Source: Chytriomyces cf. hyalinus JEL632 | Taxonomy: Eukaryota > Chytridiomycota > Chytridiomycetes > Chytridiales > Chytriomycetaceae | Length of the DNA stretch: 64,000 nt | NCBI GenBank assembly: GCA_025435555.1 | Contig: JAIWWG010000026.1 | Location: 186,001-250,000, forward strand | Reading direction: 5' to 3' | Shown here: in pieces, positions 46,961-58,212 of the stretch | How the letters are laid out: each line of letters opens with the position of its first letter | How positions within the stretch are numbered: the stretch's first letter is position 1 | Position numbers and translations under genes: made by a program | Notes under the pieces: model-generated | What the model was told of the DNA's origin: nothing | Databases searched by the model: none | Seen by the model: the letters and a program-made list of their open reading frames with translations, nothing else

Positions 46961-48191
46961 TCATTTACAATTCGTCACATTCTTCTGCGCCACATCCACA
47001 TCCAACTTACTTGGCCGCACCCAATCCAACCTCCCCTCGCGCAACCCACTCTCACGATCAACAATCATCTCAAGCACACCCTCAACCTCCCCACAATACT
47101 TTTCAAGCGGCAAATCCCTCGCATCCATCCCAAACGGTTGTTCAATCTCATCCGCAATCGCCAACATTCCCAAAAACACAAACGAAACAATCGCGCACGG
47201 CAACACAGTCAACCACTGTAGTGCATTCACGAGCGCGAATGGGATCCCGAGGAGGTACAGCATTGTTGCCTGGTATAAATGGATTGTGTATGCTGGAGGT
47301 GCCGGGGTGGTTTTGATGCGTTCTAGGTGGGTTGTTTGATCGACAAGTGTGGATATGCTTGCGTAAAAGACTGAAGGGGTTGGTTTTTGGGAGAATGGGC
47401 GTGATAGGATGTATCGTTGGAGTTTGTTGAGGATTTCAAGAGGGTCTGTGGATGTCGTGCTTGAGAAATCTTCTTGTTCTCCTTCGTTGGGTATTGTTTC
47501 ATTCCGAAGCAAGTCTTTGACGGACGCTGGAAACTGTGCAAGTAGCCTCAAAGCAGATTCTTTTGCCAAAGCATCTTCTGGCAGTTGGACCACATCGTAC
47601 ACGGCCATAAATCTCGCGAGATTGACAGTATTGTAAAACAACTGCGACCAAAGTTTGCGTCCTTCCCAGTACCGATCACTATAAACAACGCAACGAAGGT
47701 CAGGGGGCCCGCGTTTCCTCAAATATCAGCAGAACCAAAAAACTCAACTATGCAGTTGTTGTTCTGAACGCCATGAGTAAATTAATGGTCATGCTGACGA
47801 TCACCAGATACGTCGTGCTAGATGGAAGTACAATCAACGCTGGCGTGGGAACCAGTACCACGCACGACACAGCAACAGCCCACACAGACAATCCAAGCAC
47901 AGGTATCAGGACAACTGGAGCAATGGAGAGAGACGGTTTGAAGAGGTCTTCCCAGTGCTCTTCAGATTGGTTGCCTGAATGGCGAGCTGTTTCTTCGCGC
48001 AAGGTTGCGTTTCGTTCCAATGCTGCTGTGGAGTCCCATGTGGATTTCGCTTTGAGGGTAGTTTGTGAACTGGATGGGGCGGGGGTGAATTCGCGGAAGG
48101 AGACTGTGGAGGAGGTGCGTGGGGTATCTCTGTCTTCGATGATCTCTGCAGGGGCCGTGGATGTGATGGTGGTTGTTGCAGTTGTTGGCAT
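46961..48191 (-). CDS. bestrophin-like anion channel, paralogue 1
   Basis: Bestrophin/UPF0187-family membrane protein, a probable chloride/anion channel. The start is ATG 48191 (MPTTATTTITSTAPAEIIED). A disordered Thr/Ser head is followed by EEHWEDLFKPSLSIAPVVLI, VWAVAVSCVVLVPTPALIVL and YLVIVSMTINLLMAFRTTTA (spans 1-2). An intron ends before SDRYWEGRKLWSQLFYNTVN, the conserved family motif after span 2. Further spans are IHLYQATMLYLLGIPFALVN and LPCAIVSFVFLGMLAIADEI, then EQPFGMDARDLPLEKYCGEV. This EQPFG-D-DLPL segment is the bestrophin C-terminal signature. About 390 residues. It is tandem with paralogue 2, which starts just upstream. Confidence 0.88.
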
Positions 48192-48276
48192 GGGGATGTC
48201 GGCCAATGAATGACCAAGTTTCGAAATGATTTTTTTGTGTCATGAAGGGACAATTTTTGTCGCGTTTGCTTGTCGT

Positions 48277-49727
48277 TTATTTTGCTAAAGAGGCTTTGAC
48301 GCCCGCTCGATTTGCAAGGCCTTTCCAATGTGGCGACCAGTGGAAGTCGTATTCCATCGATCGACTGAGCATAAACACTTCATCGCATCCATCACGCGTG
48401 TCCCCCCACCGTCCATCCTCCATAGAGTCCGTACGTGCCAGCATCGCCTCCACATTGTCGCGTATACTGTCGCAGTAGCTGTCAATGTCCAAGTCTTGCT
48501 GATCGTATCCAAAAGGATTTTCAATCCGGTTGCCAACCTGTCTCAACAAAAGAAGTTACACAAAACACTCACCCAAAAACTCACAAGTAAGACTCACATC
48601 AGTGATGCCAACCAATAAGAACGCCGTCATCAGCGACACGACAGGAGTCAACCAACCCACCTGCTGAATCACCACAAACGGAATGCCGTACAAATAAATA
48701 AAAACACAATGTGCCAAATGAATCTTGACGGGCGATGGAACCGGCGTACTCTGAATCCGATCCATCTGACAATGCACCTCCTGTAGCCCCGAAATTGCCG
48801 CCAAAATCTGATAACTCGGCAACCTCTCCGACCGCATCGCAGCGTACGACAAGTAATACTGCAAACACGTGATAATATCCAGCGGGACATTATGCGTGGT
48901 TGAGTTGAAATTTGGTGGAACAGCAACGTGTTCAATGTATTGCGCGAGATCATGGTATTTTGCACCCTTTTCAGTGCGGAGTTGGTGTTTGACGGCGATC
49001 GCGAAGCCAATCAAAAGTTTTAGAGTTTTGCGGCGGTTTAGCCGGTCTTCCTCGGTTTGTGAGCTGAAGTAGATTGTAATGAGGCGGGCTAGGTTGAGGA
49101 CTTGCGATTGAAGCGTGCCCCATAGTTTGACTCCGTCCCAGTATCGATCACTGCCGGAGGACAGTTTCAGTGGGAGCGAAACAATTGGGTTGAGACTCAA
49201 CTATTGGTTGTTTAGGCAGAAGGACACGAGCAGACCGAGAGGCTGCGTCGTCACCACCACGAAAGTCATGGCCGACGACGGCAGATACGCCGCTGTTCCT
49301 GGTATGCCAAGGAATACGACGCATACAAGAAAAGACCACCAAGTCAAGAAGGCAATCTTCCCCTGCAATGTTGTTTCAATTTGTTACACAGCAATTCCGA
49401 CTTGGCACTGAAAATGGAACGAACCTGAATGAACGGCACGATCGACATCCTTATATTGAACAGATCATCCCAATGCTCGGAAAAGAGGTTTCCCTCTCGA
49501 TTGCGCTTGCGACTGGCTGTAACTTTCTTGCGGGCCGAGAGAAGGGATGCGTTGTCGCCATCGGTGCTGCGTCGACAGGTCTCGAGCAGGAACAGTGACG
49601 AGGACGTGAGTGTGGTGCTGAGCATTGTGTATGTTGATGTCTGCGTGTCTGGGCGGGATGGACCATCCTGGATCGGGAGTTGATCGGTTGAGATGTCGAG
49701 AAATGGATCGACTTCTCGCTGGTTCAT
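48277..49727 (-). CDS. bestrophin-like anion channel, paralogue 2
   Basis: Same family as the preceding gene. The start MNQREVDPFLDISTDQLPIQ is followed by a polar head, SEHWDDLFNIRMSIVPFIQ and an intron, then ITWWSFLVC-type span 1 and AYLPSSAMTFVVVTTQPLGL. After another intron comes SDRYWDGVKLWGTLQSQVLN, matching SDRYWEGRKLWSQLF in paralogue 1. Later spans are IHLAHCVFIYLYGIPFVVIQ and LTPVVSLMTAFLLVGITD. After an intron comes VGNRIENPFGYDQQDLDIDS, the C-terminal signature (ENPFG-D-QDLD). The C-terminal tail (HWSPHWKGLANRAG) is longer than in paralogue 1 and has no match there. About 430 residues. The two genes share exon order, which supports tandem duplication with strong later divergence. 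Confidence 0.88.
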
Positions 49728-49809
49728 AGCAGAAGAGTTTTTTTTTTATTGAGTGATTCCCCCGCCGACTTGACACAAAGTGTCGTTATTTATTCCTCAG
49801 AAGGCGGCT

Positions 49810-50330
49810 TCACTCCCAAAAAGTTTGCAATCGCTTTTGTTGAGAAAGATTCTTTTCGAGACGCTCAATTTCTTGCGCCCGTTTCTCTTGAAGTTTTCTT
49901 TCAAGGTCCTCAATGCGTGCTTGGAGCTGCGAAACTATTGCAGCGTCGACGACTGATTCTGGGGCGCCGTGCGAGATGGGAGCTGATGCTGGAATTGCGA
50001 CAAACAACTGCGGTAAATCGGGTTGGTTCCAAATTCTTGAATGACTTCTGTCTTTGACTGCGAGAAGAGTTTGGCGTGCTTAATGTTTCTGTGGCTGCCT
50101 TGACAACTTTGAGGGAAGTACGTCCGGCTTGAGGGGGTGCCAGTTCATCCACGCATACCAAGGGGAAAGTTTGCTGCAGACTTTTTTTTGAGTGGAAGCG
50201 AAACTTTCTGGTTGACGTTTCAAGGGACCTGGAATGTCCAGCGGGGTTTCCAAGTCACACAAGATGTAGAGAAGTTTCTCCCCAATTTCGAAACGCGGAC
50301 AACCGTTTTTCGATCAACCCAGGCTCAATA
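49810..50330 (-). CDS. short coiled-coil hypothetical protein
   Basis: Not recognised. Minus-strand segments read KLLYILCDLETPLDIPGPLK then ASTQKKVCSKLSPWYAWMNW (50,080-50,290). A 3' segment, QLFVAIPASAPISHGAPESV, then VSQLQARIEDLERKLQEKRA and QEIERLEKNLSQQKRLQTF, ends at 49810. The last 45 residues are a strong coiled coil. The join between the two parts is unclear because no single GT-AG choice gave one clean frame, so the model is only a span. It lies upstream of bestrophin paralogue 2 on the same strand. Confidence 0.35.
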
Positions 50331-50543
50331 ACGCGCCTCGGAACAATCAGATCCACTCGCCTCCGGTACACTTTGTTTAAAAAAATGACTGAATCAGTGT
50401 GAACTTCGACGGGCTTTACTCTCAAATACCCATAACCGTGAACCCATACAATGGTTGTAATTCTGATTCAACCGACAAAAGCATAACTGTCAATTCTCCC
50501 AAAACACAGAAAAAAACCCAACCACTTGGACAACAAACAGAAA

Positions 50544-51406
50544 ATGTTTGACACAAATGAAGACTCATTCACCACTCTTGAGCACACTTTCGTGCTGGAC
50601 TCTCTCTCGTGCTGGCGAGCCATCTACCCATCCCATATTGCCTTTGCCTACATCACCGGCATCAGCGGGATTATATGCATGATCACGCGCCTGCATGCGC
50701 GGCTTTACTTTCTGCATTCTTGGTTTGGGAAAGTGTACATTATAGCGATGCTGTGGGCTACGGGCACTTCTCTCGTGATTCATACAAAGGGGTTGCCGAC
50801 GGGTGTCATTTACTCGTTCATTTGGGTGTTGGTTGGGTTGACGCTTGGATGGTTTGCCATCACGCTGCACATGAAGCGGGTTTTTAAACGGGGAAAGTGG
50901 TATAATGGACGTAACAGGTTTTTAAATGCTTGCAGTGATATGTGTACATTGAAGGCGTTCCATGGCTGTATCATGTTTGTGTCGTGGATCAATATTGCTG
51001 GTGTGCTCATTTTTGTTTTACAATCTTGGAATCTTAAATGGACGCGTTTTCTGTTTATTATCAAACAGGCCGGATTTTCGTGACTCCGTTGACAAACGAC
51101 TTTGAATGCAGCACGTACCCTGTGTACAAAAACGTCAAGTCCAAGATCTTTGACTACAAAAATGGGACTGGGATCCAGTTAGTGCACACGCACGATCCAA
51201 ACTACGGCAGAGCGCCATGGGCGAATGGTGAGCAGAGATGGGCTGCGATCATGTCGATTGGGCCTTACGTTGGAGCATTTTTGGTGCGTGTGATGCTATG
51301 CTTTGAAGACATGGACTAACAGTTTACACAGGTAGGTCTTTTGTTCTGCTGCGTGTCGAGTGGAAACAAACCCGTTAAGGCAGAGCCAGAGCTTCTTAAA
51401 GAATAA
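50544..51406 (+). CDS. multi-span membrane protein, tandem paralogue 1
   Basis: I do not recognise a named family; the layout resembles small fungal integral membrane proteins of the DUF2306 type, offered only as a guess. The start MFDTNEDSFTTLEHTFVLDS is followed by hydrophobic helices IAFAYITGISGIICMITRL, FGKVYIIAMLWATGTSLVIH, GVIYSFIWVLVGLTLGWFAI and FHGCIMFVSWINIAG. An intron (GTGTGCTC..AACAG) leads to RIFVTPLTNDFECSTYPVYK, a soluble loop with PNYGRAPWANGEQRWAAIMS, and IGPYVGAFLV. After a second intron comes VGLLFCCVSSGNKPVKAEPE and the stop at 51406. About 250 residues, 4-5 spans. The next gene downstream is a clear paralogue. Confidence 0.8.
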
Positions 51407-51640
51407 AGCACATTGGGAGAAGTGATTTCAAATGAAGCATTTGGCTCGATCGATCCAAGTTTAACATTTTTAAGTTTGTTTGAAACCCTGAACAGCGTGT
51501 TTGCGACTGATTACTAACTGGACAGGTTAAAAAGCGGCGCCCGGTGAAATGGCAACCTCCCTGAAAAGCTACAGCAACCTACATCCAACTACCCACCGTA
51601 CACGAGTATCCAACCAACCACCTTGTATCAGACCATCCAA

Positions 51641-52563
51641 ATGTTTGAAGCTGATTCAAGTCTCACGCTCGAATACACCTTTGTCCACGACTCCCTCTCC
51701 TGCTCACGCGACTTTTACTGGTGGCATATCGTATTTGCATACATCACTGCCATTTCAGGCTTCCTATGCATGATCACCCGTATTCATCCACGCACTCGAT
51801 TCCTGCACTCCTGGCTCGGAAAGCTGTACATTATCGCCATGCTTTGGGCAACGGCCACATCCATCGTTATTCACAACAAGGGACTGCCTACCGGTGTCAT
51901 TTACTCGTTCTTGTGGGTGATGCTGGGGTTGACTGCCGGATGGGTTGCAATCACCCTGCATATGAAGGGTGTATTTAAGCGGAGGCAGGCTGCCTATCAA
52001 GGATCAAACTCATTCATGAAAGCTCTACGCGAGATGTTGACGTTGAAAGCGTTCCACGGCTGTGTGATGTTTGTTTCGTGGATCAACATTGCTGGTAACG
52101 AATCTATATCTTTTGTTCACGCAGTTTCAATTGAATTTCCTCACACCTCCAAGGCCGCATTTTTGTGACACCCCCGAGAAACGACTTTGAATGCTACAGT
52201 CAACCGGCTTTCAAACGTATCCCCTCGAAACATTACAACTACACTGCCGGGTCTCCTATTGAATTTGTGCCTGCACGTGATCCCAACTATCTCAGGGCTC
52301 CATGGGCCAACAGTGAGCAGCGGTGGGCTACGCTCTTGTCTGCGGGACCGCTGGTCGCTGCGTTTGTGGTGAGTTTTTCATTATCTGGGCGTTTGAGCAT
52401 TGATGCACAACTAAACCATCTAATGCAGTTTGGACTTGTGTACCTCTGGGTGTCTCAAAGTAGAGGAGAGGGAAAAAAGGAAATCGAGTTGGAGGTGGAT
52501 GGGCGTGTGGCTGACGTTGAGGATCCAAACTTTATCGTGTCTACCCCATCCAGATCGGCATAG
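51641..52563 (+). CDS. multi-span membrane protein, tandem paralogue 2
   Basis: Paralogue of the preceding gene with the same exon pattern. The start MFEADSSLTLEYTFVHDSLS aligns with MFDTNEDSFTTLEHTFVLDS. The spans correspond: IVFAYITAISGFLCMITRI, LGKLYIIAMLWATATSIVIH, GVIYSFLWVMLGLTAGWVAI and FHGCVMFVSWINIAG. After the shared intron comes RIFVTPPRNDFECYSQPAFK and PNYLRAPWANSEQRWATLLS. The last exon, FGLVYLWVSQSRGEGKKEIE, carries an acidic/basic tail longer than that of paralogue 1. About 270 residues. Conservation across introns but divergent tails indicates an old tandem duplication with both copies still open. Confidence 0.82.
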
Positions 52564-52716
52564 CTTTGTATGTATGTGTGCCAATTACGGTATCAATAAA
52601 AAGAAAGTCTCATCACAGCTGAAGGATACGTCCGTTGATTCTCTTGTGTCCTTGTGGGGACTGCTGGAAGCCGTAAATATTTACTTAAAAATTCTGAAGT
52701 CCAAATATTTACAAAA

Positions 52717-55700
52717 ATGGACTCGGCCGTGGCATCAGTGGACGACATGTTAACCTCGGAGCAGGGCATCAACGTAACCCCCCCCCCCCCCATTTGTATT
52801 CAAATCTGTGCGTATAGATCACCAATGACTCAAAATGCCGCAACCTTGTGTCCCCTAGGATGTCCCCGAGATAAGTGTCAACAGCAAGCAGTGGGAACAC
52901 ACCCTCACGCGCATCATTCCTGCCATTGTATCCATTAAAATGATTGTCGTGCGCTCATTTGGTATGTTTTCAACGCTATTGTGTTGTCTTTTCCTGTCCT
53001 TTATGAAACCTCTTTTTTTTTGACAGATACGGACTCGCAAAAGTCTTCACAAGCAAGCGGATTCGTTGTCGACAAGAAGCGAGGTCTTATTCTATCAAAC
53101 AGACATGTTGTGCATCCGGGTCCGATTCTGGCGGAGGGCATCTTCAACACTTCGAAAGAGGAGATCAAGCTCACTCCCGTGTATAGGTGAAAGCATTTTC
53201 CTAAAGAATGAAAATGACCAAAAACAGTTCGCGCGTCATTTGTTTTGCGGCTGGTGCTGAATGCAATTTCTGCCTTCAGAGACCCTGTTCATGACTTTGG
53301 ATTCTTTCAATTTAACCCAAACGACATCAAGTACATGGATTTGGTTGAAATTCCTCTTGTCGTGTCTCCAGAAAAAGTGCGCATTGGTGTCGATATTCGA
53401 GTGGTGCGTTCTTCTGTGATGGGAAATATCATCCCCACATCGCGTTTTTTTTAAAGGCTCAAACTTTTTTTGATAAAGGTTGGAAATGACAGCGGAGAAA
53501 GGCTGAGCATATTGAGTGGAACACTGGCACGACTGGACCGGAAAGCTCCATTCTATGGGATGGGCAAGTATAACGACTGGAACACGTTTTATTACCAAGC
53601 TGCATCCATGACGTCTGGAGGGAGTTCCGGGTCGCCAGTGATTAACGTTGATGGAGAAGCGATTGCCTTGAATGCAGGTCTGATTCAATGAGGACCTCTG
53701 TTTTGGTTTTTTGTAAAACTTATGTTATGGGGGCGTTTTCAGGTGGATCCACTTCAGCCGCATCTTCATTCTTTCTACCTCTGGATCGCGTTGTTCGAGT
53801 GCTCGAGTTTTTGAAAAATGGAGTGACGCAAATTCCGCGAGGAACGCTTCAAACAATTTTTAAATTTTCGCCGTATGATGAAGTGAAGCGTCTTGGATTG
53901 AGATCCGAAGTTGAAGCAGAAATTCGGACGGAATTCCCTGAAGGAACTGGAATGCTTGTTGTGAGGTATGGAGGGGAGCGTTCTTTCAAAATCTCTGCTT
54001 TTGAAAAAAGAGGCATCTGAAATCATTTTGGCTGGTTTTTTTTTTGAACAGTCAAGTCATTCCAAAGGGACCCGCTGACGGCGTAATAGAAACGGGAGAC
54101 ATTATTATTCGCATCAACAATAAGCTTTTGACGAAATTTGTCCCGCTCGAAGATGTGTTTGACTCGTCTGTTGGAGAAACTGTTCAATTTACAGTGCAAC
54201 GGTAAAAATCTGCCCACGAAAAATCAAACTCAATTCGATATTTTCGCGAATTGTGCGGCTTTTGGAACCAATTGGTAAAATTGAACATTAAATTAGGGGC
54301 GTCGACATCAAAGAATACACTGTCACGGTTCAGGATCTTCATTCAATCACGCCGGATCGTTATGTCGAAATTGGCGGTGGTATCTTAAATACTGTTTCGT
54401 ATCAAATGGCGCAAAGTTATATGGTTCCAGCAGGTTTGTTTTTTCTTCCTCCCCATCCGTTATCCAACCATATTTACACTCGATATTCTCCCAGCTGGTG
54501 TTTTTGTTGCATCTGCTGGATACATGCTTGGAATGGCGGGTGTATCCAAAAAAAGCTGCATCATGGAGCTGAATAACGTGCCAGTTCCCACGCTCGAAAA
54601 ATTTGTCGAAGTAATGGAAACACTGCGGGATCGTGAACGCGTTCCAATGCGGTTCTATCACTTGTCTGATATCAATAAGGAGCGCGTTTCACTAGTCCAA
54701 GTGGATCGGAGGTGGCATGGGTTTAATATGGCGCGGCGTGATGGTTTGTTTGTGTTTTTGTAATGACTTCTGGTTTCTCTTGTGTTGACATTTCTGCGAC
54801 TAGATGAAACTGGACTTTGGAACTATTCGAAAATGACGCCGTGTGTTGGACCTGCTATTTATGAGAAACATACTGCTTCACATTTGGCGTTGGATGAAAA
54901 CCTGGGACCTGGAAAAGCTGTTATTCCATCTCTGATTCATATCGAATTTCATGTAATGCTGTCGCACCTTTGTTTTTTTTTGGACGAAAACGAGTAACAT
55001 TTCAAATTGAATCAGATGCCCTTCTACATTGATGGAATCGCTCACTCTGTTAGCGCGGGCGTCGGAGTGGTTGTAGATGCTGAACTCGGTCTCGTGTTGG
55101 GAGACCGACACACAATTCCAATCACGTTGGGAGACGTCTTGCTCACGTTTTGTAACAGCATCATCATCCCGGGAAAAATCCTGTTTATTCATCAAGTGTA
55201 CAACTTTGTTCTTTTGAAATACGATGTCGAGCTGCTGGGGGATACGTTTGTGAAGAGCGCGACTATTTCTCCCAAAGATTTGAGTCAAGGGGATTCTGGT
55301 GAGTGTATCAAAGAAAAGTTGACTGGGGTTTTGATGTTTCTTTTCGCGTTTCTCTTTGTTCAGTTCATATGGTCTGTCTTTCAAAAGCCTATCAGGCGCT
55401 TGTGCGAAAAACGGTCGTCACAAACATTCGCCAATTTTTCGTGTCGGAACCCATGCCGCCATGTTTCCGCTCAATCAATGTCGAAGGCATCGAACTTGAA
55501 AACCCCCTCGGAACCGGTGGAGTCCTCACAGACGACTCTGGCCAAGTGCAAGCACTATTCGCAGCACACTCAAAATACTCGTCCAAAGGAAAAAGCGAAT
55601 TCTTTATGGGCATGCCCATGAGCCTCATCACACCCACACTAGATCTCGTGCGTAAACTCGTTCTATCCAGCAAAAACGGCGGCAAAACCGACTTTGCACT

Positions 55701-56539
55701 GACGAACCACACTGTATCGAATTACACGCTTGAAGCGGAGTTGACGTATGCGCAAATTGCACATGCACGCGTTTTGGGGCTTTCCGATGCGTGGGTGAAA
55801 AAGATTGAGGAGTCTCATTCGAGTAGACGGAATGTATTGGTTGTGCGGCGGATTGCGTCGGGTGCGGAGGCGTCGGGGTTGTTGAAGGAAGGGGATATGA
55901 TTTTGGCGGTGGATCAGGAAGCCGCAACGAATTATTTGGACATTATGAGGCGTACGGATATGAAGGAGTTGAATTTGGTAAGGGTCCCCTTTTTTTCTGG
56001 TTCTTGTTTTACCTGGATGTCTGATTTTTGCCTTTGCCAGACTGTCATTCGTGACAAGAAAGAAACTCAAGTCATCGTGCCTGCATCGTTGATGGAAATC
56101 AACACGTCTGAGCGAATCGTTGGATGGTCAGGAGCAGTTTTCCAAAGTAAGGATACTTTTCAAATGTTCCAACTTAACGCTCAACTAACACGTCATGTTT
56201 CCTCCAGTGCCCCACAAAGCAGTTTACCAGCAACTCAAGGCCGTCCCTGAAGGAGTCCTCTGCTCCGTAGTGTACGAAGGCAGCCCAGCGCAAATGTACC
56301 AACTGCACCCGCTCTCATTCGTGACTGAAATCAACGGTCAAAAGATTGTAAACCTCGACGACTTTGTCGCAGCCGTGAGCAAAATTGCGTCAGATTCATT
56401 TGCGCGCATCAAAACAGTCAACTTTCAGCGCTTTGTACGTGTTATTGCGATTCGCACAAATAGTCATTACTTCGGGACGTGGCAGATTCGACGGGAGACG
56501 GGAGATTGGGTGTTGGAAACGATTGAGGTTGCCAAGTAG
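52717..56539 (+). CDS. NMA111: nuclear HtrA-type serine protease with PDZ repeats (Nma111/Ynm3)
   Basis: Pro-apoptotic-type nuclear serine protease of the HtrA family. Exon 1 ([19 protein letters not shown]) ends at a GTAACC donor followed by 14 C. The next exon reads [20 protein letters not shown], then [14 protein letters not shown]. The catalytic triad is visible: H in [15 protein letters not shown] in [16 protein letters not shown] in [23 protein letters not shown]-like repeats follow ([32 protein letters not shown]-type). The degenerate second protease half begins with [20 protein letters not shown] and has [20 protein letters not shown] without the triad, as in other Nma111 proteins. 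The last exon ends [20 protein letters not shown] and IEVAK at 56539. About 13 introns. Length is close to the family's roughly 1,000 residues. Its 3' end is duplicated at 58.4-58.9 kb. Confidence 0.94.
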
Positions 56540-56618
56540 TGGTTGTGTAGGTAGTTGGCAAAAGAAAATAAATGAAGAAAAAGATTGTAAAACTGGGGTT
56601 GGAGGGGTTGCGCAACCT

Positions 56619-56682
56619 CCTTCGCAGATATATTTTCTTTTTGATGGTTTCCTTCGCAGATATATTTTATTTTTGATGGTTT
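56619..56682 (+). repeat. two tandem 32-base units after NMA111
   Basis: The unit 'ccttcgcagatatattttct' continuing into 'ttttgatggttt' occurs twice in a row with one c/a difference. A diverged single copy follows the duplicated NMA111 3' end near 58,948. The units lie in the short convergent gap between NMA111 and relic K2. Confidence 0.8.
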
Positions 56683-56699
56683 TTTTTAAGATATCGTCT

Positions 56700-57692
56700 T
56701 CACTGCGTTCCGTGCGCCGAACGATATTCGTTCCTGTAAAAATCCACTTCGGTTTTCAACCACGGGTGGTTCCAATACCTGGTCGGCAAAGTAAGCTTGA
56801 GGACCCAAGTCAACAGCCAAAACCACTATCCTCCTCAATTAGTCCGGCAATCTTCGAATCAAATTCCGGCATCCTACATGTGTGAAGCGCGAGATTAATA
56901 TGCTGTACAATGTGTGGGTTGGTCATGATGGATTCACCAGGTTGGCTTTGCCAGTCTGAGTCCAAGCGGCATCCGAGTGGTATCTTTCGAGGGTATGCAA
57001 GTGAGAAAATATATGTCAATATTCAGAAGATAAAACTCACCCGATCTCTGCCTGTGGCGCGTGGCAGGGCGTACCATGCAACACCTCAGGACTTGCAAAT
57101 GGATATTGGCCTTGACTTTTGGGAATGCACTCCGCGCATCCAAAGTCAATCAGCTTGATATTGTAGACAGGGTCGATGACAATATTCACATCCTTGATAT
57201 CGCGGTAAACGATTCCGTTGGCATGTAGGTGCTGGACGGCCAGAGCGACTTGAGCGAAAACTTTCCACGCCACAGGTTCCGAAAGATGGTGCTCTGTTGA
57301 GTTGTGATATGTAAGTAATTTGAGCGTAGGATGCAGCTTTAAACTGTACTCGCGTGTCCCTCTTGGGTACAAATTGAGACAAAAAAGTCAAGGGAGGAAG
57401 AAATTTTGAAATAACATTACTTATGCACTCGAACAGGTCAAACGGTGTACTCCCGTCTCCAAGCAGAGTGCTGCTGCTGCTGCTAGGTCCAACAGAAGTC
57501 TGAGGCATGCAACTCCGTGATGAGCAGAGTATAGGGTCTGGATTCCACCAAATGGTCGATGTACTGAATGACATCGGGGTGTCGCTGCACCATCATCTGC
57601 AACCCGATCACCTTTTTGTGACAATTTCGTGCTGTGAAGAATCGTTGAAGAATTTCTCCAAGATTTTCATGTCCAAACAACTTGACTGGTAA
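56700..57692 (-). pseudogene. decayed PASK/CAMK-like kinase relic (copy K2), N-lobe truncated
   Basis: The relic begins inside the N-lobe. GLQMMVQRHPDVIQYIDHLV and YTLLITELHAS (strand 4 to hinge) are readable, but the glycine loop and VAVK strand are gone. A frameshift follows, because GPSSSSSTLLGDGSTPFDLF continues in another frame. The catalytic loop reads IVYRDIKDVNIVID (HRD as YRD, Asp kept) and KLIDFGCAECIP (DFG kept). The segment then runs into PFASPEVLHGTPCHAPQAEI, lacking the usual CGT-T step. Near 56,790 one extra C shifts the frame, breaking the C-terminal block that matches LDHAWLKN in K1. Some key residues are intact, but the open frame is lost at least twice. It lies convergent to NMA111. 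Confidence 0.7.
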
Positions 57693-58212
57693 TCACATCC
57701 AATTTCATCTTGAACCAGAACACGAGAGCCTGCAAACAAATTCGCTGGATTCTTGAATGCAAGCTATGTGATCAAGTTCTTTTATAGCATTGCCAATGCA
57801 GAATATTTTCCTTCTGTTACCGTTTGGATCACCTGTCTCAGCTTGAAAGCCAACTGCTCAGCTTGCAATGTAAAGAGCTTGACCTGTTTGAACATGGACA
57901 GCTGGAGTTGGAATTTGGTGGCAGTCTGAAAGGCCATTTTGCAAAGCTGCCATGGTACCGTAAGTGATGTGGGTACAAGGGGGCTGGTTTGGAGGGATCA
58001 CCTCTTCAGGACAAATGTGGTGTGGGTTATGTTGATTCTTTGAGGCAAAGAGCAAACCAGAGTACTCTTGAAATACCATTTTTTTAATTGTGGGACGATA
58101 TATCCACTGTGGTGTGGGAACAGCACGTGGAAATTGACAGCAATAAGAGAATTAGGCAGAAATGAAGTATATCCCAAACTTTCTTATTTGCTCTTTTAGC
58201 TACAATGCGTGG
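57693..58212. other. gap between relic K2 and the duplicated block
   Basis: No gene is recognised. The gap holds the second copy of the dispersed repeat (57,960-58,125). A 73-codon minus ORF overlapping that repeat has no domain and is not conserved in the other copy. Confidence 0.45.
57960..58125 (+). repeat. dispersed repeat, copy 2 (copy 1 at 32,380-32,515)
   Basis: Matches copy 1 over 'ggtttggaggga', 'cagagtactcttgaaata' and 'gtgtgggaacagc', in the same orientation, with an insertion of about 20 bases between the last two blocks. It directly precedes the fragment of the armadillo-like gene, so the joint between them may mark a rearrangement point. Confidence 0.6.
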
